The position numbers and the translations under genes were made by a program. 60,593 nucleotides of DNA. Source: DAITQM01 sp039794245 (GTDB lineage: Bacteria > Pseudomonadota > Gammaproteobacteria > Xanthomonadales > Wenzhouxiangellaceae). This document shows, piece by piece, positions 9,416 to 18,301 of this stretch. The stretch lies in assembly GCA_039794245.1 (NCBI GenBank), contig JBDIVS010000018.1:1-60593 (forward strand), read 5' to 3'. How positions within the stretch are numbered: position 1 is the stretch's first letter; each line of letters starts with the position of its first letter. Under the pieces are notes generated by a model that was not told the origin of the DNA, made no database searches, and worked only from the letters and a program-made list of their open reading frames with translations.

Positions 9416-9846
9416 CAGACGACACTGCCTCCGGCCTTGACGATCGCCTCGCGGGCGCCACGGGTAACGGCGATGCCACTGACCTTGTACGGCCGGGTCA
9501 CTTCACCGGTGTTGGTCAATTTGACTTTTTTGACACGATGGCCGATCAGCCCGGCGGCGCGCAGCGCGGCCATCGTGACTTCGCCGTCAGCCAGCACGGC
9601 AAGCTGGTAAAGGCGCAGCTCGGCGCTCTCGCCCTTGTGCGGCGAGACGAAGCCGAACTTCGGCAGGCGGCGCTGCAGCGGCATCTGGCCGCCCTCGAAG
9701 CCGACCTTGTGATAGCCACCGGCCCTGGCTTTCTGGCCTTTGTGGCCGCGCCCCGCGGTCTTGCCGAGGCCCGAGCCGATGCCGCGCCCGACCCGGGTCC
9801 GGGCCGGCCGGCTGCCGGGTTGCGGTTTGAGCGTGTTCAGTTTCAT
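9415..9846 (-). CDS. rplO: 50S ribosomal protein L15
   Basis: A 143-residue protein, MKLNTLKPQPGSR, followed by the glycine-rich GRGIGSGLGKTAGRGHKGQK typical of L15, a late-assembling 23S rRNA binder. The C-terminus SGIAVTRGAREAIVKAGGSV is also conserved. It follows rpmD by 52 bases and is coupled to secY. Confidence 0.97.
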
Positions 9847-9898
9847 GTCGTTCCGATTCCTTGTAGCGCGTTCGCCGATGTGGTAACCAGTGGCTGCC

Positions 9899-10093
9899 TC
9901 ACGCCGGCTCCACGCGCAGCAGGTAATTGACCTTGTTGATCATGCCGCGCATTTCCGGCACGTCGGCGACGACCACCGAATGGTTCGTCCGCCTGAGACC
10001 CAGGCCGCGCACCGTGGCGCGGTGGTGGTGTATGACCCCGCGCAGGCCTTTGACCAGCGTCACTTTCAATTGTGCCTGTTTTTTCCTAGCCAT
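9899..10093 (-). CDS. rpmD: 50S ribosomal protein L30
   Basis: A 64-residue protein, MARKKQAQLKVTLVKGLRG. The block HRATVRGLGLRRTNHSVVV followed by the segment DVPEMRGMINKVNYLLRVE is diagnostic of L30. The start overlaps the end of rpsE by 8 bases. It occupies the normal position between rpsE and rplO in the spc operon. Confidence 0.96.
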   Translation of the reverse strand: MARKKQAQLKVTLVKGLRGVIHHHRATVRGLGLRRTNHSVVVADVPEMRGMINKVNYLLRVEPA

Positions 10094-10610
10094 GGTGCGC
10101 CTCGTGATTGGCGAGTATCTCTTCCACCGTCTTGCCCCGCTTGTAAGCGATGCGCTCCGGCGAATCCATCGCCAGCAGGCCCTTGACCGTGGCGCGGACG
10201 AGATTGATCGGGTTGTTCGAGCCGTTGCTCTTGGCCAGCACGTCGTGCACACCGACCGCCTCGAAGACGGCGCGCATCGGGCCGCCGGCGATCACGCCGG
10301 TGCCCTGCGACGCCGGCTGCATGTAAACCCGCGAGCCGGCGTGCCGCGCCTTGATCGGGTGCCACAGCGTCCCCTCCTTCAGCGGGATATCGACCATGTT
10401 GCGCCGCGCCTGATCCATCGCTTTCTGGATTGCCACCGGGACTTCACGGGCCTTGCCGTAACCGAAGCCGACCTTGCCGTTGCCGTCGCCGATCACGGTC
10501 AGCGCCGTGAAGCCGAACTGGCGGCCGCCCTTGACGACCTTGGCGACGCGGTTGACGGCGACCAGTTTTTCGATCAGGCCGTCGTCGTTGCTTTCAAAAT
10601 TCGCGGACAT
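10086..10610 (-). CDS. rpsE: 30S ribosomal protein S5
   Basis: A 174-residue protein. The double-stranded RNA-binding N-terminal domain shows GLIEKLVAVNRVAKVVKGGR and FTALTVIGDGNGKVGFGYGK. The C-terminal domain contains GTGVIAGGPMRAVFEAVGV. S5 supports translational accuracy in the small subunit. It lies 14 bases after rplR and overlaps rpmD. Confidence 0.97.
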   Translation of the reverse strand: MSANFESNDDGLIEKLVAVNRVAKVVKGGRQFGFTALTVIGDGNGKVGFGYGKAREVPVAIQKAMDQARRNMVDIPLKEGTLWHPIKARHAGSRVYMQPASQGTGVIAGGPMRAVFEAVGVHDVLAKSNGSNNPINLVRATVKGLLAMDSPERIAYKRGKTVEEILANHEAHHG

Positions 10611-10624
10611 CGCTTGGACCTTCG

Positions 10625-10987
10625 TCAGAATTTGAGGCCGGATTCACGCGCCGCATCCGCCAGCGCCTTGATCCGGCCGTGATATTTGAACCCGGAACGG
10701 TCGAAAGCGACCGCTTCGACGCCGGCCGCCACAGCCCGCTCGGCGATCGTCTTGCCGACCGCCGCCGCGGCCGCCCGGTCTGACGTCGAAGCGTCGCCGA
10801 GCGTCTCGCGCACCGCCTTCTGCAACGTATTGGCCGCAGCCAGCACGGTACCGCCATCCGGGGCGATGACCTGGGCGTAAAGATGGCGGCCGCTGCGGTG
10901 CACCGACAGGCGCGGTACGCCGAGGCGGCGGATCTGCGACCTGGACCGGCGGGCGCGGCGCAGGCGGCTTGCTTTCTTGCGGTTCAT
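10625..10987 (-). CDS. rplR: 50S ribosomal protein L18
   Basis: A 120-residue protein with the basic N-terminus MNRKKASRLRRARRSRSQIR, then VPRLSVHRSGRHLYAQVIA and the C-terminal FDRSGFKYHGRIKALADAAR. L18 binds 5S rRNA with L5 and L25. It follows rplF by 64 bases in the spc operon. Confidence 0.97.
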   Translation of the reverse strand: MNRKKASRLRRARRSRSQIRRLGVPRLSVHRSGRHLYAQVIAPDGGTVLAAANTLQKAVRETLGDASTSDRAAAAAVGKTIAERAVAAGVEAVAFDRSGFKYHGRIKALADAARESGLKF

Positions 10988-11051
10988 GTCGTTCTCGATC
11001 TCATTCGATATCGGTAATCAATTGGGGCGATCGGCGGCGCGATCAACAAGA

Positions 11052-11579
11052 TCACGCCTTCTTCGCTTCCTTCAGTGAAATGCGCTCGTCGGCATAACGC
11101 ACGCCCTTGCCCTTGTACGGCTCCGGCGGGCGGAAGGCGCGGATCTCGGCGGCCGTCTGGCCGACGCGCTGTTTGTCGATGCCGCGCACGACGATCTCGG
11201 TCTGGCTCGGGGTTTCAATGGTGATCCCTTCGGGCGCCCGGTACTCAACAGGGTGCGAGAAGCCGAGCGTCAGATTGAGCGTATTACCCTGCGCCTGGGC
11301 GCGGTAGCCGACGCCGACGAGCTGTAAACGGCGCTCGAAACCCTGGGTGACGCCAGTCACCATGTTGCCGAGCAAGGCGCGCACGGTACCGGCCACGGCG
11401 TCCGCCGCAGCGTTGGCCGGAGCGACCTGCAAGGTGCCGTCGTTGAGCGCCACTTCAACCTGGCCGGCCAGCACCATGCTCAAGGTTCCTTTCGGGCCCT
11501 TGACCGTCATCTGCTCGTCGGCCTGCTTGAATTCCACGCCGGTCGGCAGGACCAGGGGTTGTTTTGCGACTCTGGACAT
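11052..11579 (-). CDS. rplF: 50S ribosomal protein L6
   Basis: A 175-residue protein, MSRVAKQPLVLPTGVEF, carrying the two L6 repeats, with VTGVTQGFERRLQLVGVGYR and the C-terminal PEPYKGKGVRYADERISLKE. L6 sits near the factor-binding site of the large subunit. It starts 11 bases after rpsH. Confidence 0.97.
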   Translation of the reverse strand: MSRVAKQPLVLPTGVEFKQADEQMTVKGPKGTLSMVLAGQVEVALNDGTLQVAPANAAADAVAGTVRALLGNMVTGVTQGFERRLQLVGVGYRAQAQGNTLNLTLGFSHPVEYRAPEGITIETPSQTEIVVRGIDKQRVGQTAAEIRAFRPPEPYKGKGVRYADERISLKEAKKA

Positions 11580-11590
11580 ATCGGGTTACC

Positions 11591-11986
11591 TCACGCCACT
11601 GCGCACAGCATCTCGCCGCCGCACCCTTCGGCGCGGGCCCGGGCATCGCTCATGATGCCCTTCGAGGTGCTGACGATGACGATGCCGAGACCGCCTCGCA
11701 CCCTGGGCAGTTCGCCCTTGCCGCGATACCGGCGCAAGCCCGGGCGGCTGAGCCGCTCCAGGCTATCGATTACACCGCGCCCGGCAACATACTTCAGCGC
11801 GATGACGAGCTTTTTATGGCTGCCCTCCGCTGTGCTGTAAAAGTCGAGGATATAGCCCTCGTCCTTCAGGACGCGGGCGATCCCTTCCTTGATTTTGGAA
11901 TACTGCATGCCGACTTTCTGCTTGCGCACGGCCTGCGCATTGCGGATGCGGGTCAGCATGTCGGCAATCGGGTCGCTCATGCTCAT
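11591..11986 (-). CDS. rpsH: 30S ribosomal protein S8
   Basis: A 131-residue protein, MSMSDPIADMLTRIRNAQAV, with the C-terminal signature VIVSTSKGIMSDARARAEGC that binds helix 21 of 16S rRNA. In E. coli S8 also represses the spc operon by binding its mRNA at the start of rplE; no equivalent mRNA site was identified here. It follows rpsN by 34 bases. Confidence 0.97.
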   Translation of the reverse strand: MSMSDPIADMLTRIRNAQAVRKQKVGMQYSKIKEGIARVLKDEGYILDFYSTAEGSHKKLVIALKYVAGRGVIDSLERLSRPGLRRYRGKGELPRVRGGLGIVIVSTSKGIMSDARARAEGCGGEMLCAVA

Positions 11987-12020
11987 GATGCTTCAATCTC
12001 CATAACGGTCTTCACCCGGC

Positions 12021-12326
12021 TCACCAACTGGCCTTGCGCAGGCCGGGTACGTCGCCGCGCATCGTCGCCTCGCGCAATGCCGTGCGCGACAGGCCGAATT
12101 TGCGGTAATAACCGCGCGACCGTCCAGTCACCGCGCAGCGTTTGCGTTGGCGCGACGGGCTGGAGTTGCGCGGCAACTTATTCAACTTGTTGATCGCCGC
12201 GGTTTTTTCCTCGTAAGGCGTGGCCGGATCGGCGATCAGTTTCTTCAGTTCAGCGCGCTTTGCGGCATAGCGCACCGCCAGTTTGAGGCGCCGCTTTTCA
12301 CGTTCGAGCATGCAGGTTTTGGCCAT
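12021..12326 (-). CDS. rpsN: 30S ribosomal protein S14, zinc-independent form
   Basis: A 101-residue protein, MAKTCMLEREKRRLKLA, with the C-terminal CAVTGRSRGYYRKFGLSRTA segment. It is the long form without CxxC zinc knuckles, the kind found in most gammaproteobacteria. It contacts the head of the small subunit. It follows rplE by 9 bases. Confidence 0.97.
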   Translation of the reverse strand: MAKTCMLEREKRRLKLAVRYAAKRAELKKLIADPATPYEEKTAAINKLNKLPRNSSPSRQRKRCAVTGRSRGYYRKFGLSRTALREATMRGDVPGLRKASW

Positions 12327-12335
12327 TTCGCTGTC

Positions 12336-12881
12336 CTATCGATTGCGGAACGGGAAGCCGAACGCCTCGAGCAGCGCCCGCGCCTCCTCATCGTTTCTGG
12401 CGGTCGTGGTGATGGCGATATCCATGCCGCGCACCGCGTCCACTTCGTCAAAATGCACTTCGGGGAATATGATCTGTTCCTTGACCCCAAGGTTGTAATT
12501 GCCCCGGCCGTCGAACGACCGCGGATTGAGGCCGCGAAAATCGCGGGTCCGGGGAATCGCGATGTTGATCAGCCGGTCGAGAAACTCGTACATTTTGCGG
12601 CGCCGCAACGTGACCATCACGCCGATCGGATAACCGTCGCGGATCTTGAAGCTGGCCACCGACTTGCGGGCCTTGGTGACCACCGGCTGCTGGCCGGTGA
12701 TCTTGGCCAGATCCCCGAGCGCCGAATCGATCACCTTTTTGTTGGCCACCGCTTCTCCGGTGCCGCAGTTGACCGTGATCTTGGTGAGCCGCGGCACCTG
12801 CATCGGGTTCTTGTACCCGAACCGGGCGATCAGATCCGGTGCGACCTTGTCGCTGTGAAATTGTTCCAGTCTCGCCTTCAT
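12336..12881 (-). CDS. rplE: 50S ribosomal protein L5
   Basis: A 181-residue protein starting MKARLEQFHSDKVAPDLIAR. The core shows KITVNCGTGEAVANKKVIDS, GQQPVVTKARKSVASFKIRD and AITTTARNDEEARALLEAFG. L5 binds 5S rRNA and the P-site tRNA. Upstream TTG and ATG codons are in frame at 12896 and 12887, but a GAGGA Shine-Dalgarno is best spaced (8 bases) for ATG 12881, giving an 11-base gap from rplX. Confidence 0.96.
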   Translation of the reverse strand: MKARLEQFHSDKVAPDLIARFGYKNPMQVPRLTKITVNCGTGEAVANKKVIDSALGDLAKITGQQPVVTKARKSVASFKIRDGYPIGVMVTLRRRKMYEFLDRLINIAIPRTRDFRGLNPRSFDGRGNYNLGVKEQIIFPEVHFDEVDAVRGMDIAITTTARNDEEARALLEAFGFPFRNR

Positions 12882-12892
12882 CGTCATCGTCC

Positions 12893-13216
12893 TCAAATAT
12901 CCACGACTTCGCCGGTGGAGCGGAAGGTGCGGACCTTGCGGCCGTCCTCCAGGCAGCGGAAACCGACGCGGTCGCCCTGGCGTGTCACCGGGTTGTAAAG
13001 CATCACGTTGGAAACGTGGATCGGCGCTTCCTTCTCGATGATGCCGCCGCCCGGCGGCTGGCGCCTGGGATCCGGCTTGGTATGGCGCTTGACCAGGTTG
13101 ACGTTTTCGACGAGCAGGTTCTCGCCGCCGGGCAGCACTTTCAGCACGTGGCCGCGTTTACCCTTGCTGCGCCCGGTAATGACCAGCACTTCGTCGCCTT
13201 TGCGTATCCGTCTCAT
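12893..13216 (-). CDS. rplX: 50S ribosomal protein L24
   Basis: A 107-residue protein, MRRIRKGDEVLVITGRSKGK, the KOW-type SH3 start of L24, ending GRKVRTFRSTGEVVDI. L24 is an early assembly protein at the exit tunnel. An in-frame ATG two codons upstream is abutted by the GAGGA sequence, so ATG 13216 with 6-base spacing is preferred. It follows rplN by 16 bases. Confidence 0.96.
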   Translation of the reverse strand: MRRIRKGDEVLVITGRSKGKRGHVLKVLPGGENLLVENVNLVKRHTKPDPRRQPPGGGIIEKEAPIHVSNVMLYNPVTRQGDRVGFRCLEDGRKVRTFRSTGEVVDI

Positions 13217-13232
13217 CGTCATTCCTCGTCGC

Positions 13233-13601
<369 letters not shown>

Positions 13602-13621
13602 CGTAGTTACCTCGCGCCGTT

Positions 13622-13882
13622 TCAGACCGCGCGCTCGACGATCTCGACGACCGTCCAGCTTTTGGTTTTTGCCAGGGGCCGGCAGGCGGCGATCCGCACC
13701 GTATCGCCTTCGCCGCACTCGTTGGCCGCGTCATGGGCGTGCACCTTGGTCGCCCGGGTGATGTACTTGCCGTACAGCGCGTGTTTGACGCGCCGTTCGA
13801 GCAGGACCGTCACCGTTTTGTCCATCTTGTTGCTGATCACGCGCCCCACCTGGGTGCGCTTGGCCGGTGTAACGTTCGTCAT
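13622..13882 (-). CDS. rpsQ: 30S ribosomal protein S17
   Basis: An 86-residue OB-fold protein. GRVISNKMDKTVTVLLERRV and VHAHDAANECGEGDTVRIAA are diagnostic, ending SWTVVEIVERAV. A primary 16S rRNA binder. Its start overlaps the rpmC stop by 4 bases (ATGA). Last gene of the S10 group. Confidence 0.97.
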   Translation of the reverse strand: MTNVTPAKRTQVGRVISNKMDKTVTVLLERRVKHALYGKYITRATKVHAHDAANECGEGDTVRIAACRPLAKTKSWTVVEIVERAV

Positions 13883-14079
13883 GCGGCGGTTCCTCCGCGT
13901 TTTTCACTGATCACTTGTTTTAGGCGTGCAATGTTGCGCCGCACCTTGCGCAACTGGCTGGTATCGGTCAAGTGCCCGGTGCTTTTCTGCATGCGCAGCG
14001 CAAACTGCTGGCGCAGCAGCGCCTCGTGTTCCTGTTCGAGTTCGGCCGGCGTTTTGGCGTGCAAATCCGTCGCTTTCAT
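13879..14079 (-). CDS. rpmC: 50S ribosomal protein L29
   Basis: A 66-residue, mostly helical protein, MKATDLHAKTPAELEQEHEA, with LRKVRRNIARLKQVISEKRG at the end. L29 sits by the exit tunnel and helps form the trigger factor and SRP docking site. ATG 14079 overlaps the rplP stop by one base (TGATG), and the end overlaps rpsQ by four. Confidence 0.97.
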   Translation of the reverse strand: MKATDLHAKTPAELEQEHEALLRQQFALRMQKSTGHLTDTSQLRKVRRNIARLKQVISEKRGGTAA

Positions 14080-14492
14080 CACAGCATGCTCCGGCTGACG
14101 AAGGTGGTCCGCACCGACAGCTTGGCGGCGGCGCGGGCGAAAGCCTGGCGCGCGACTTCCTCGCTGACGCCCTGGATTTCGTAAAGCATACGCCCGGGCT
14201 GGACCGGCGCCACCCAGAATTCGACGTTGCCCTTGCCTTTGCCCATCCGCACTTCGACGGGCTTTTTGGTGATCGGCTTGTCGGGGAAGACCCGGATCCA
14301 CAGTTTGCCGCCGCGCTTGACGTGGCGGGTGATGGCGCGGCGCGCCGCTTCGATCTGGCGGGCGCTTAGGTGGCCGCGGGTCACCGCTTTCAGTCCGAAC
14401 TCGCCGAAACTGACGCGGTTGCCCACCTGTGCCAGGCCGCGGTTGCGGCCCTTCATCTGCTTTCTGTATTTGCTACGCTTCGGTTGCAGCAT
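14079..14492 (-). CDS. rplP: 50S ribosomal protein L16
   Basis: A 137-residue protein, MLQPKRSKYRKQMKGRNRGL, with FGEFGLKAVTRGHLSARQIE and GKGKGNVEFWVAPVQPGRML. L16 contributes to the A-site region and is required for peptidyl transfer activity. It starts 3 bases after the rpsC stop. Confidence 0.97.
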   Translation of the reverse strand: MLQPKRSKYRKQMKGRNRGLAQVGNRVSFGEFGLKAVTRGHLSARQIEAARRAITRHVKRGGKLWIRVFPDKPITKKPVEVRMGKGKGNVEFWVAPVQPGRMLYEIQGVSEEVARQAFARAAAKLSVRTTFVSRSML

Positions 14493-14495
14493 GAC

Positions 14496-15176
14496 TTAGC
14501 TCCGCGCTCCGCTCCGCGCCTCGGCTTCACCACCGGCGGCGTTCGGCAGGTCAAAAACCTCGCCCTTGTAAATCCAGACCTTGACGCCAAGCACGCCGTA
14601 GGTGGTCCGGGCCACGGCGGTGCCGTAATCGATATCGGCACGCAGCGTGTGCAGCGGCACACGGCCTTCGCGATACCATTCGGTGCGGGCGATGTCGGCA
14701 CCGTTGAGACGGCCGGCGATCATCACCTTGATGCCCTGGGCGCCGAGCCGCATGGCGTTGCCGACGGCGCGCTTCATTGCGCGGCGAAACATCACGCGCC
14801 GCTCGAGCTGATCGGCGATGCCCTGGGCAACCAGCGTCGCGTCGATCTCCGGCTTGCGGATTTCGTTGACGGTGATGTGCACCGGGGCGCCGAGCAGATC
14901 GGTGACCTCGCGGCGCAGGCGCTCGATGTCCTCGCCTTTTTTGCCGATGACGATACCCGGGCGGGCGGTGTGGATCGTGATCTTGGCGCTTTTCGCCGGC
15001 CGCTCGATCTGGATCAGGCTGACCGCCGCGTCCTTCAGCCGCTTTTCGATGAAGCGCCGCAGCTTCAGATCCGAGGACAACAACGCGGCGTATTCGCCGT
15101 TGCCGGCGAACCACTTGGCGTTCCAGTCCTTCGAGATCCCGAGGCGGATGCCTGTCGGGTGTACTTTCTGTCCCAT
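14496..15176 (-). CDS. rpsC: 30S ribosomal protein S3
   Basis: A 226-residue protein, MGQKVHPTGIRLGISKDWNA. The KH domain shows IHTARPGIVIGKKGEDIERL, and the C-terminal domain has GAQGIKVMIAGRLNGADIAR. S3 lines the mRNA entry channel. It lies 9 bases after rplV, and its C-terminus is slightly extended by an alanine/glutamate tail. Confidence 0.97.
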   Translation of the reverse strand: MGQKVHPTGIRLGISKDWNAKWFAGNGEYAALLSSDLKLRRFIEKRLKDAAVSLIQIERPAKSAKITIHTARPGIVIGKKGEDIERLRREVTDLLGAPVHITVNEIRKPEIDATLVAQGIADQLERRVMFRRAMKRAVGNAMRLGAQGIKVMIAGRLNGADIARTEWYREGRVPLHTLRADIDYGTAVARTTYGVLGVKVWIYKGEVFDLPNAAGGEAEARSGARS

Positions 15177-15185
15177 GCTCGATCC

Positions 15186-15518
15186 TTACTCGTCGCTGAC
15201 CGCCACGGTGATGTGGCTGGTCCGTTTGGTAATTCGGTTGTAACGTCCGCGGGCGCGCGGCATGCCGCGTTTGAGCACCGTTCCTTCATCGACATAGATG
15301 CGGTTGATCTTCAGCTCGTCGATATCGGCCCCGGCGTTGTGCTCGGCGTTCGACACCGCCGAGAGCAGCACCTTGCGGACCAGCCGCGCGCCTTTTTTCG
15401 GCGACAGCGCGAGCACCTGTTCGGCGCGCTCGACGGGCAGGCCGCGTACCAGGTCGGCGACCAGCCGCGCCTTCTGCGGCGAGATTCTGGCGTTGCGTAA
15501 TATGGCCTTGGTTTCCAT
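15186..15518 (-). CDS. rplV: 50S ribosomal protein L22
   Basis: A 110-residue protein, METKAILRNARISPQKARLV, with NAEHNAGADIDELKINRIYV and the tunnel hairpin GTVLKRGMPRARGRYNRITK. The hairpin tip lines the exit tunnel where macrolides bind. It lies 29 bases after rpsS. Confidence 0.97.
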   Translation of the reverse strand: METKAILRNARISPQKARLVADLVRGLPVERAEQVLALSPKKGARLVRKVLLSAVSNAEHNAGADIDELKINRIYVDEGTVLKRGMPRARGRYNRITKRTSHITVAVSDE

Positions 15519-15547
15519 GACTCAGTTCACCTTGAAAATTCGGACCG

Positions 15548-15826
15548 TCAAGTTTTCGCCGTCTTGCGGTCGCCAGAGTGACCGCGGAAGGTCCGGGTCG
15601 GCGCGAACTCGCCGAGCTTGTGGCCGACCATGTTCTCGTTGATCAGAACCGGCACGTGCTGCTTGCCGTTGTGCACGGCGATGGTCAGACCCACCATCTC
15701 CGGCAGGATCATCGAGCGCCGCGACCAGGTTCTGATCGGCCGTTTGCTGTTTGCAGCCACCGCCGCCTCGACCTTGCCGGCAAGGTGGTGATCGACGAAC
15801 GGTCCTTTACGCAGTGAACGTGGCAT
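15548..15826 (-). CDS. rpsS: 30S ribosomal protein S19
   Basis: A 92-residue protein, MPRSLRKGPFVDHHLAGKVE, with RPIRTWSRRSMILPEMVGLT and HKLGEFAPTRTFRGHSGDRK. S19 forms part of the small-subunit head with S13. It follows rplB by 62 bases. Confidence 0.97.
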   Translation of the reverse strand: MPRSLRKGPFVDHHLAGKVEAAVAANSKRPIRTWSRRSMILPEMVGLTIAVHNGKQHVPVLINENMVGHKLGEFAPTRTFRGHSGDRKTAKT

Positions 15827-15888
15827 TTCTGATTTCCTGTTGGCCTTGATGCTTCATGAGTTCCCGGAATGCCCGGTCAAAATCCTGG

Positions 15889-16716
15889 TCATTTCGCGTT
15901 TCGGCGCCGCACGATCAATTTCTGCGTGCGCTTGTTGCTGCGGGTTTTGTAACCCTTGGTCGGCGTACCCCACGGCGACACCGGGTGGCGGCCGCCGGAT
16001 GTGCGGCCTTCGCCGCCGCCGTGCGGGTGATCGACCGGATTCATCGCCACGCCGCGCACCGTCGGCCGGATGCCGCGCCAGCGCTTGGCGCCGGCCTTGC
16101 CGAGCTTCTCGAGGTTGTGCTCGCCGTTCGACACTTCGCCGATCGTCGCCCGGCACCGGGCGTGGACCTTGCGCATTTCACCGGAGCGCAGGCGCAGCGT
16201 CGCGTAATCACCCTCGCGGGCGACGAGTTGGATACTGGCCCCAGCGCTGCGCGCCAGTTGCGCGCCCTTGCCGGGCTTGAGTTCGACGCAGTGCACGGCA
16301 GAGCCCACCGGCACGTTGCGCAGCGGCAGGCAATTGCCGGGCCGGATTGGCGCCTCGCGGCCGCTCATCACCTCGTCGCCGGCGTTCAAACCCTTCGGCG
16401 CAACGATGTAACGCCGCTCGCCGTCGCGATAGACCAAAAGTGCCAGGTGCGCGGTACGGTTCGGGTCGTACTCGATGCGGTCGACGCGCGCTGTGATGCC
16501 GTCTTTGTTGCGTTTGAAATCGACCAGCCGGTAACGCTGCTTGTGGCCGCCGCCCTGATGCCGGGTCGTCACCCGGCCGGCGTTGTTGCGCCCGCCGGTC
16601 GCCGATTTCTTTTCGACGAGCGGCTTATACGGCCCGCCCTTGTGCAGGTGGTCATGCTTGACGCTGACCACGCCGCGGCGGCCGGGCGAAGTGGGTTTGG
16701 CCTTGACGATCGCCAT
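15889..16716 (-). CDS. rplB: 50S ribosomal protein L2
   Basis: A 275-residue protein, MAIVKAKPTSPGRRGVVSVK. The OB and SH3 domains are intact, and the C-terminal VRGVAMNPVDHPHGGGEGRT contains the conserved histidine region near the peptidyl transferase centre. Starts 11 bases after rplW. Confidence 0.98.
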   Translation of the reverse strand: MAIVKAKPTSPGRRGVVSVKHDHLHKGGPYKPLVEKKSATGGRNNAGRVTTRHQGGGHKQRYRLVDFKRNKDGITARVDRIEYDPNRTAHLALLVYRDGERRYIVAPKGLNAGDEVMSGREAPIRPGNCLPLRNVPVGSAVHCVELKPGKGAQLARSAGASIQLVAREGDYATLRLRSGEMRKVHARCRATIGEVSNGEHNLEKLGKAGAKRWRGIRPTVRGVAMNPVDHPHGGGEGRTSGGRHPVSPWGTPTKGYKTRSNKRTQKLIVRRRNAK

Positions 16717-16727
16717 GATGCTGCTCC

Positions 16728-17045
16728 TTACGCCTTGTCCGCTTCGCTAAGTTCGATGCTCTGCCCGGCGGCCAGCCGGACGTACGCTTTCTTCCAGCCG
16801 CCCTGGCGGCCGCGGCGGCCGCGGTAGCCGGTGCGCCGCGACGGCACATTGACGATGCGCACGCCGGTGACCTCGATCTTGCCCTGGCCTTCGCCGAACA
16901 TCAGCTCGACTGCGGCGCGCACTTCGTCGCGGGTCGCATCGCGCGCCACCTCGAAGACGTACTGGTTCGCCTCGGCCTGCAAACGGGCCGCTTTTTCCGA
17001 AACGTGCGGCCGAAGCAGCACCTTGTACAAACGCTCGTTTTTCAT
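16728..17045 (-). CDS. rplW: 50S ribosomal protein L23
   Basis: A 105-residue protein from MKNERLYKVLLRPHVSEKAA, with VELMFGEGQGKIEVTGVRIV. L23 is the main docking site for trigger factor and SRP at the tunnel exit. An in-frame ATG exists at 17054, but ATG 17045 matches the family start and overlaps the rplD stop as ATGA, indicating coupling. Confidence 0.96.
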   Translation of the reverse strand: MKNERLYKVLLRPHVSEKAARLQAEANQYVFEVARDATRDEVRAAVELMFGEGQGKIEVTGVRIVNVPSRRTGYRGRRGRQGGWKKAYVRLAAGQSIELSEADKA

Positions 17046-17647
17046 GACAGCCATTCCTCGATCCGTTTAATCGCATCGGCGGTGGCGATCACCCGGTCGG
17101 CGCCGACCAGGCTGACCGGATCGACCAGCGCCGCCTCGCTGACCGCGACGTCGGGCAGATTGCGCGCCGCGAGATAAAGATCCATCGCCAATTCATCGAC
17201 CAGGATCAGAACCCGCCGGCCGTCGAACCCACCGAGCCAGGCGGCGAGCTGCGCCGTTTTAGGCGCCTCGAGCGGAATCGCCTTGACCACATCGAGGCGG
17301 TTCTGCCGGACCAGTTCGGAAAAAATCGCCTGCATCGCGGCGCGATACATCTTGCGATTGACCTTTTGGCTGTGATCGCGCGGCACTGCGGCGAAGGTTT
17401 TGCCGCCGCCGCGCCACAGCGGGCTGCGGATCGTGCCGGCGCGCGCCCGGCCGGTGCCTTTCTGCTTCCACGGCTTGCGGCCGCCACCGGCCACCTGCGA
17501 GCGGGTTTTCTGCGCCTTAGTTCCGGCCCGGCCGCCGGCCAGGTAGGCAACGACCACCTGGTGGACCAGCGCTTCGCCGAAATCGCGGCTGAAGACCGCG
17601 TCGTTCAGCTTGAGATTGCCGCCTTCTTTGAGCGCCAGTTCCATCAT
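17042..17647 (-). CDS. rplD: 50S ribosomal protein L4
   Basis: A 201-residue protein with GGRKPWKQKGTGRARAGTIR, the extended loop that reaches the exit tunnel, and SPLWRGGGKTFAAVPRDHSQ. In E. coli L4 also represses the S10 operon. The start overlaps the rplC stop by four bases; a second in-frame ATG follows directly (17644). Confidence 0.97.
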   Translation of the reverse strand: MMELALKEGGNLKLNDAVFSRDFGEALVHQVVVAYLAGGRAGTKAQKTRSQVAGGGRKPWKQKGTGRARAGTIRSPLWRGGGKTFAAVPRDHSQKVNRKMYRAAMQAIFSELVRQNRLDVVKAIPLEAPKTAQLAAWLGGFDGRRVLILVDELAMDLYLAARNLPDVAVSEAALVDPVSLVGADRVIATADAIKRIEEWLS

Positions 17648-18291
17648 CGACCTCCCGCCCGACCGGCCGGCATGACGACGACGTGGCCGCCCGGCGCGCC
17701 GGGCACCGGCCCTTTGATCAACAACAGATTGCGCTCGGCGTCGATTCTGACGATCTCGGTATTTTGCACGGTGACTTTCTCGCTGCCGAGGTGACCCGAC
17801 ATGCGCTTGCCGGGAAAGACCCGGCCCGGGGTCTGGCGCTGGCCGATGGCGCCCGGTGCGCGGTGCGAAACCGAGTTGCCGTGCGTCGCGTCCTGGGTGC
17901 CGAAATTGTGCCGCTTGACCGTACCGGCGTAGCCTTTGCCCTTGCTGACGCCGCTGACATCCACTTTCTGCCCGGCGCTGAAATGGGTCACGGTCATTTC
18001 GCTGCCCGCTTCGAGGTCGCCTCCTTCGCCGGCGGCGAGCCTGAACTCCCAGAGACCTTCGCCCGGTTCGACGCCGTGGCGGGCGTAATGCCCGGCGGCG
18101 GCCTTGTCGAGCAGGCCCTGGCGGCGGCTGCCGCAGGTCACCTGGATCGCCCGGTAGCCGTCCTGTTCCACGGTCTTGATTTGGGTCACCCGGTTCGGCG
18201 CGGCTTCGATCACCGTGACCGGCAGCGATGCGCCGTCTTCGGTGAACACCCGCGTCATGCCGCGTTTGCGGCCGATCAATCCGATGCTCAT
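17644..18291 (-). CDS. rplC: 50S ribosomal protein L3
   Basis: A 215-residue protein starting MSIGLIGRKRGMTRVFTEDG. The central DVSGVSKGKGYAGTVKRHNF and THGNSVSHRAPGAIGQRQTP are diagnostic, including the Gln that is methylated by PrmB in E. coli. The frame is open upstream, but GAGG precedes ATG 18291 at good spacing. It lies 10 bases after rpsJ. Confidence 0.97.
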   Translation of the reverse strand: MSIGLIGRKRGMTRVFTEDGASLPVTVIEAAPNRVTQIKTVEQDGYRAIQVTCGSRRQGLLDKAAAGHYARHGVEPGEGLWEFRLAAGEGGDLEAGSEMTVTHFSAGQKVDVSGVSKGKGYAGTVKRHNFGTQDATHGNSVSHRAPGAIGQRQTPGRVFPGKRMSGHLGSEKVTVQNTEIVRIDAERNLLLIKGPVPGAPGGHVVVMPAGRAGGR

Positions 18292-18301
18292 CGTTCGCGC
18301 C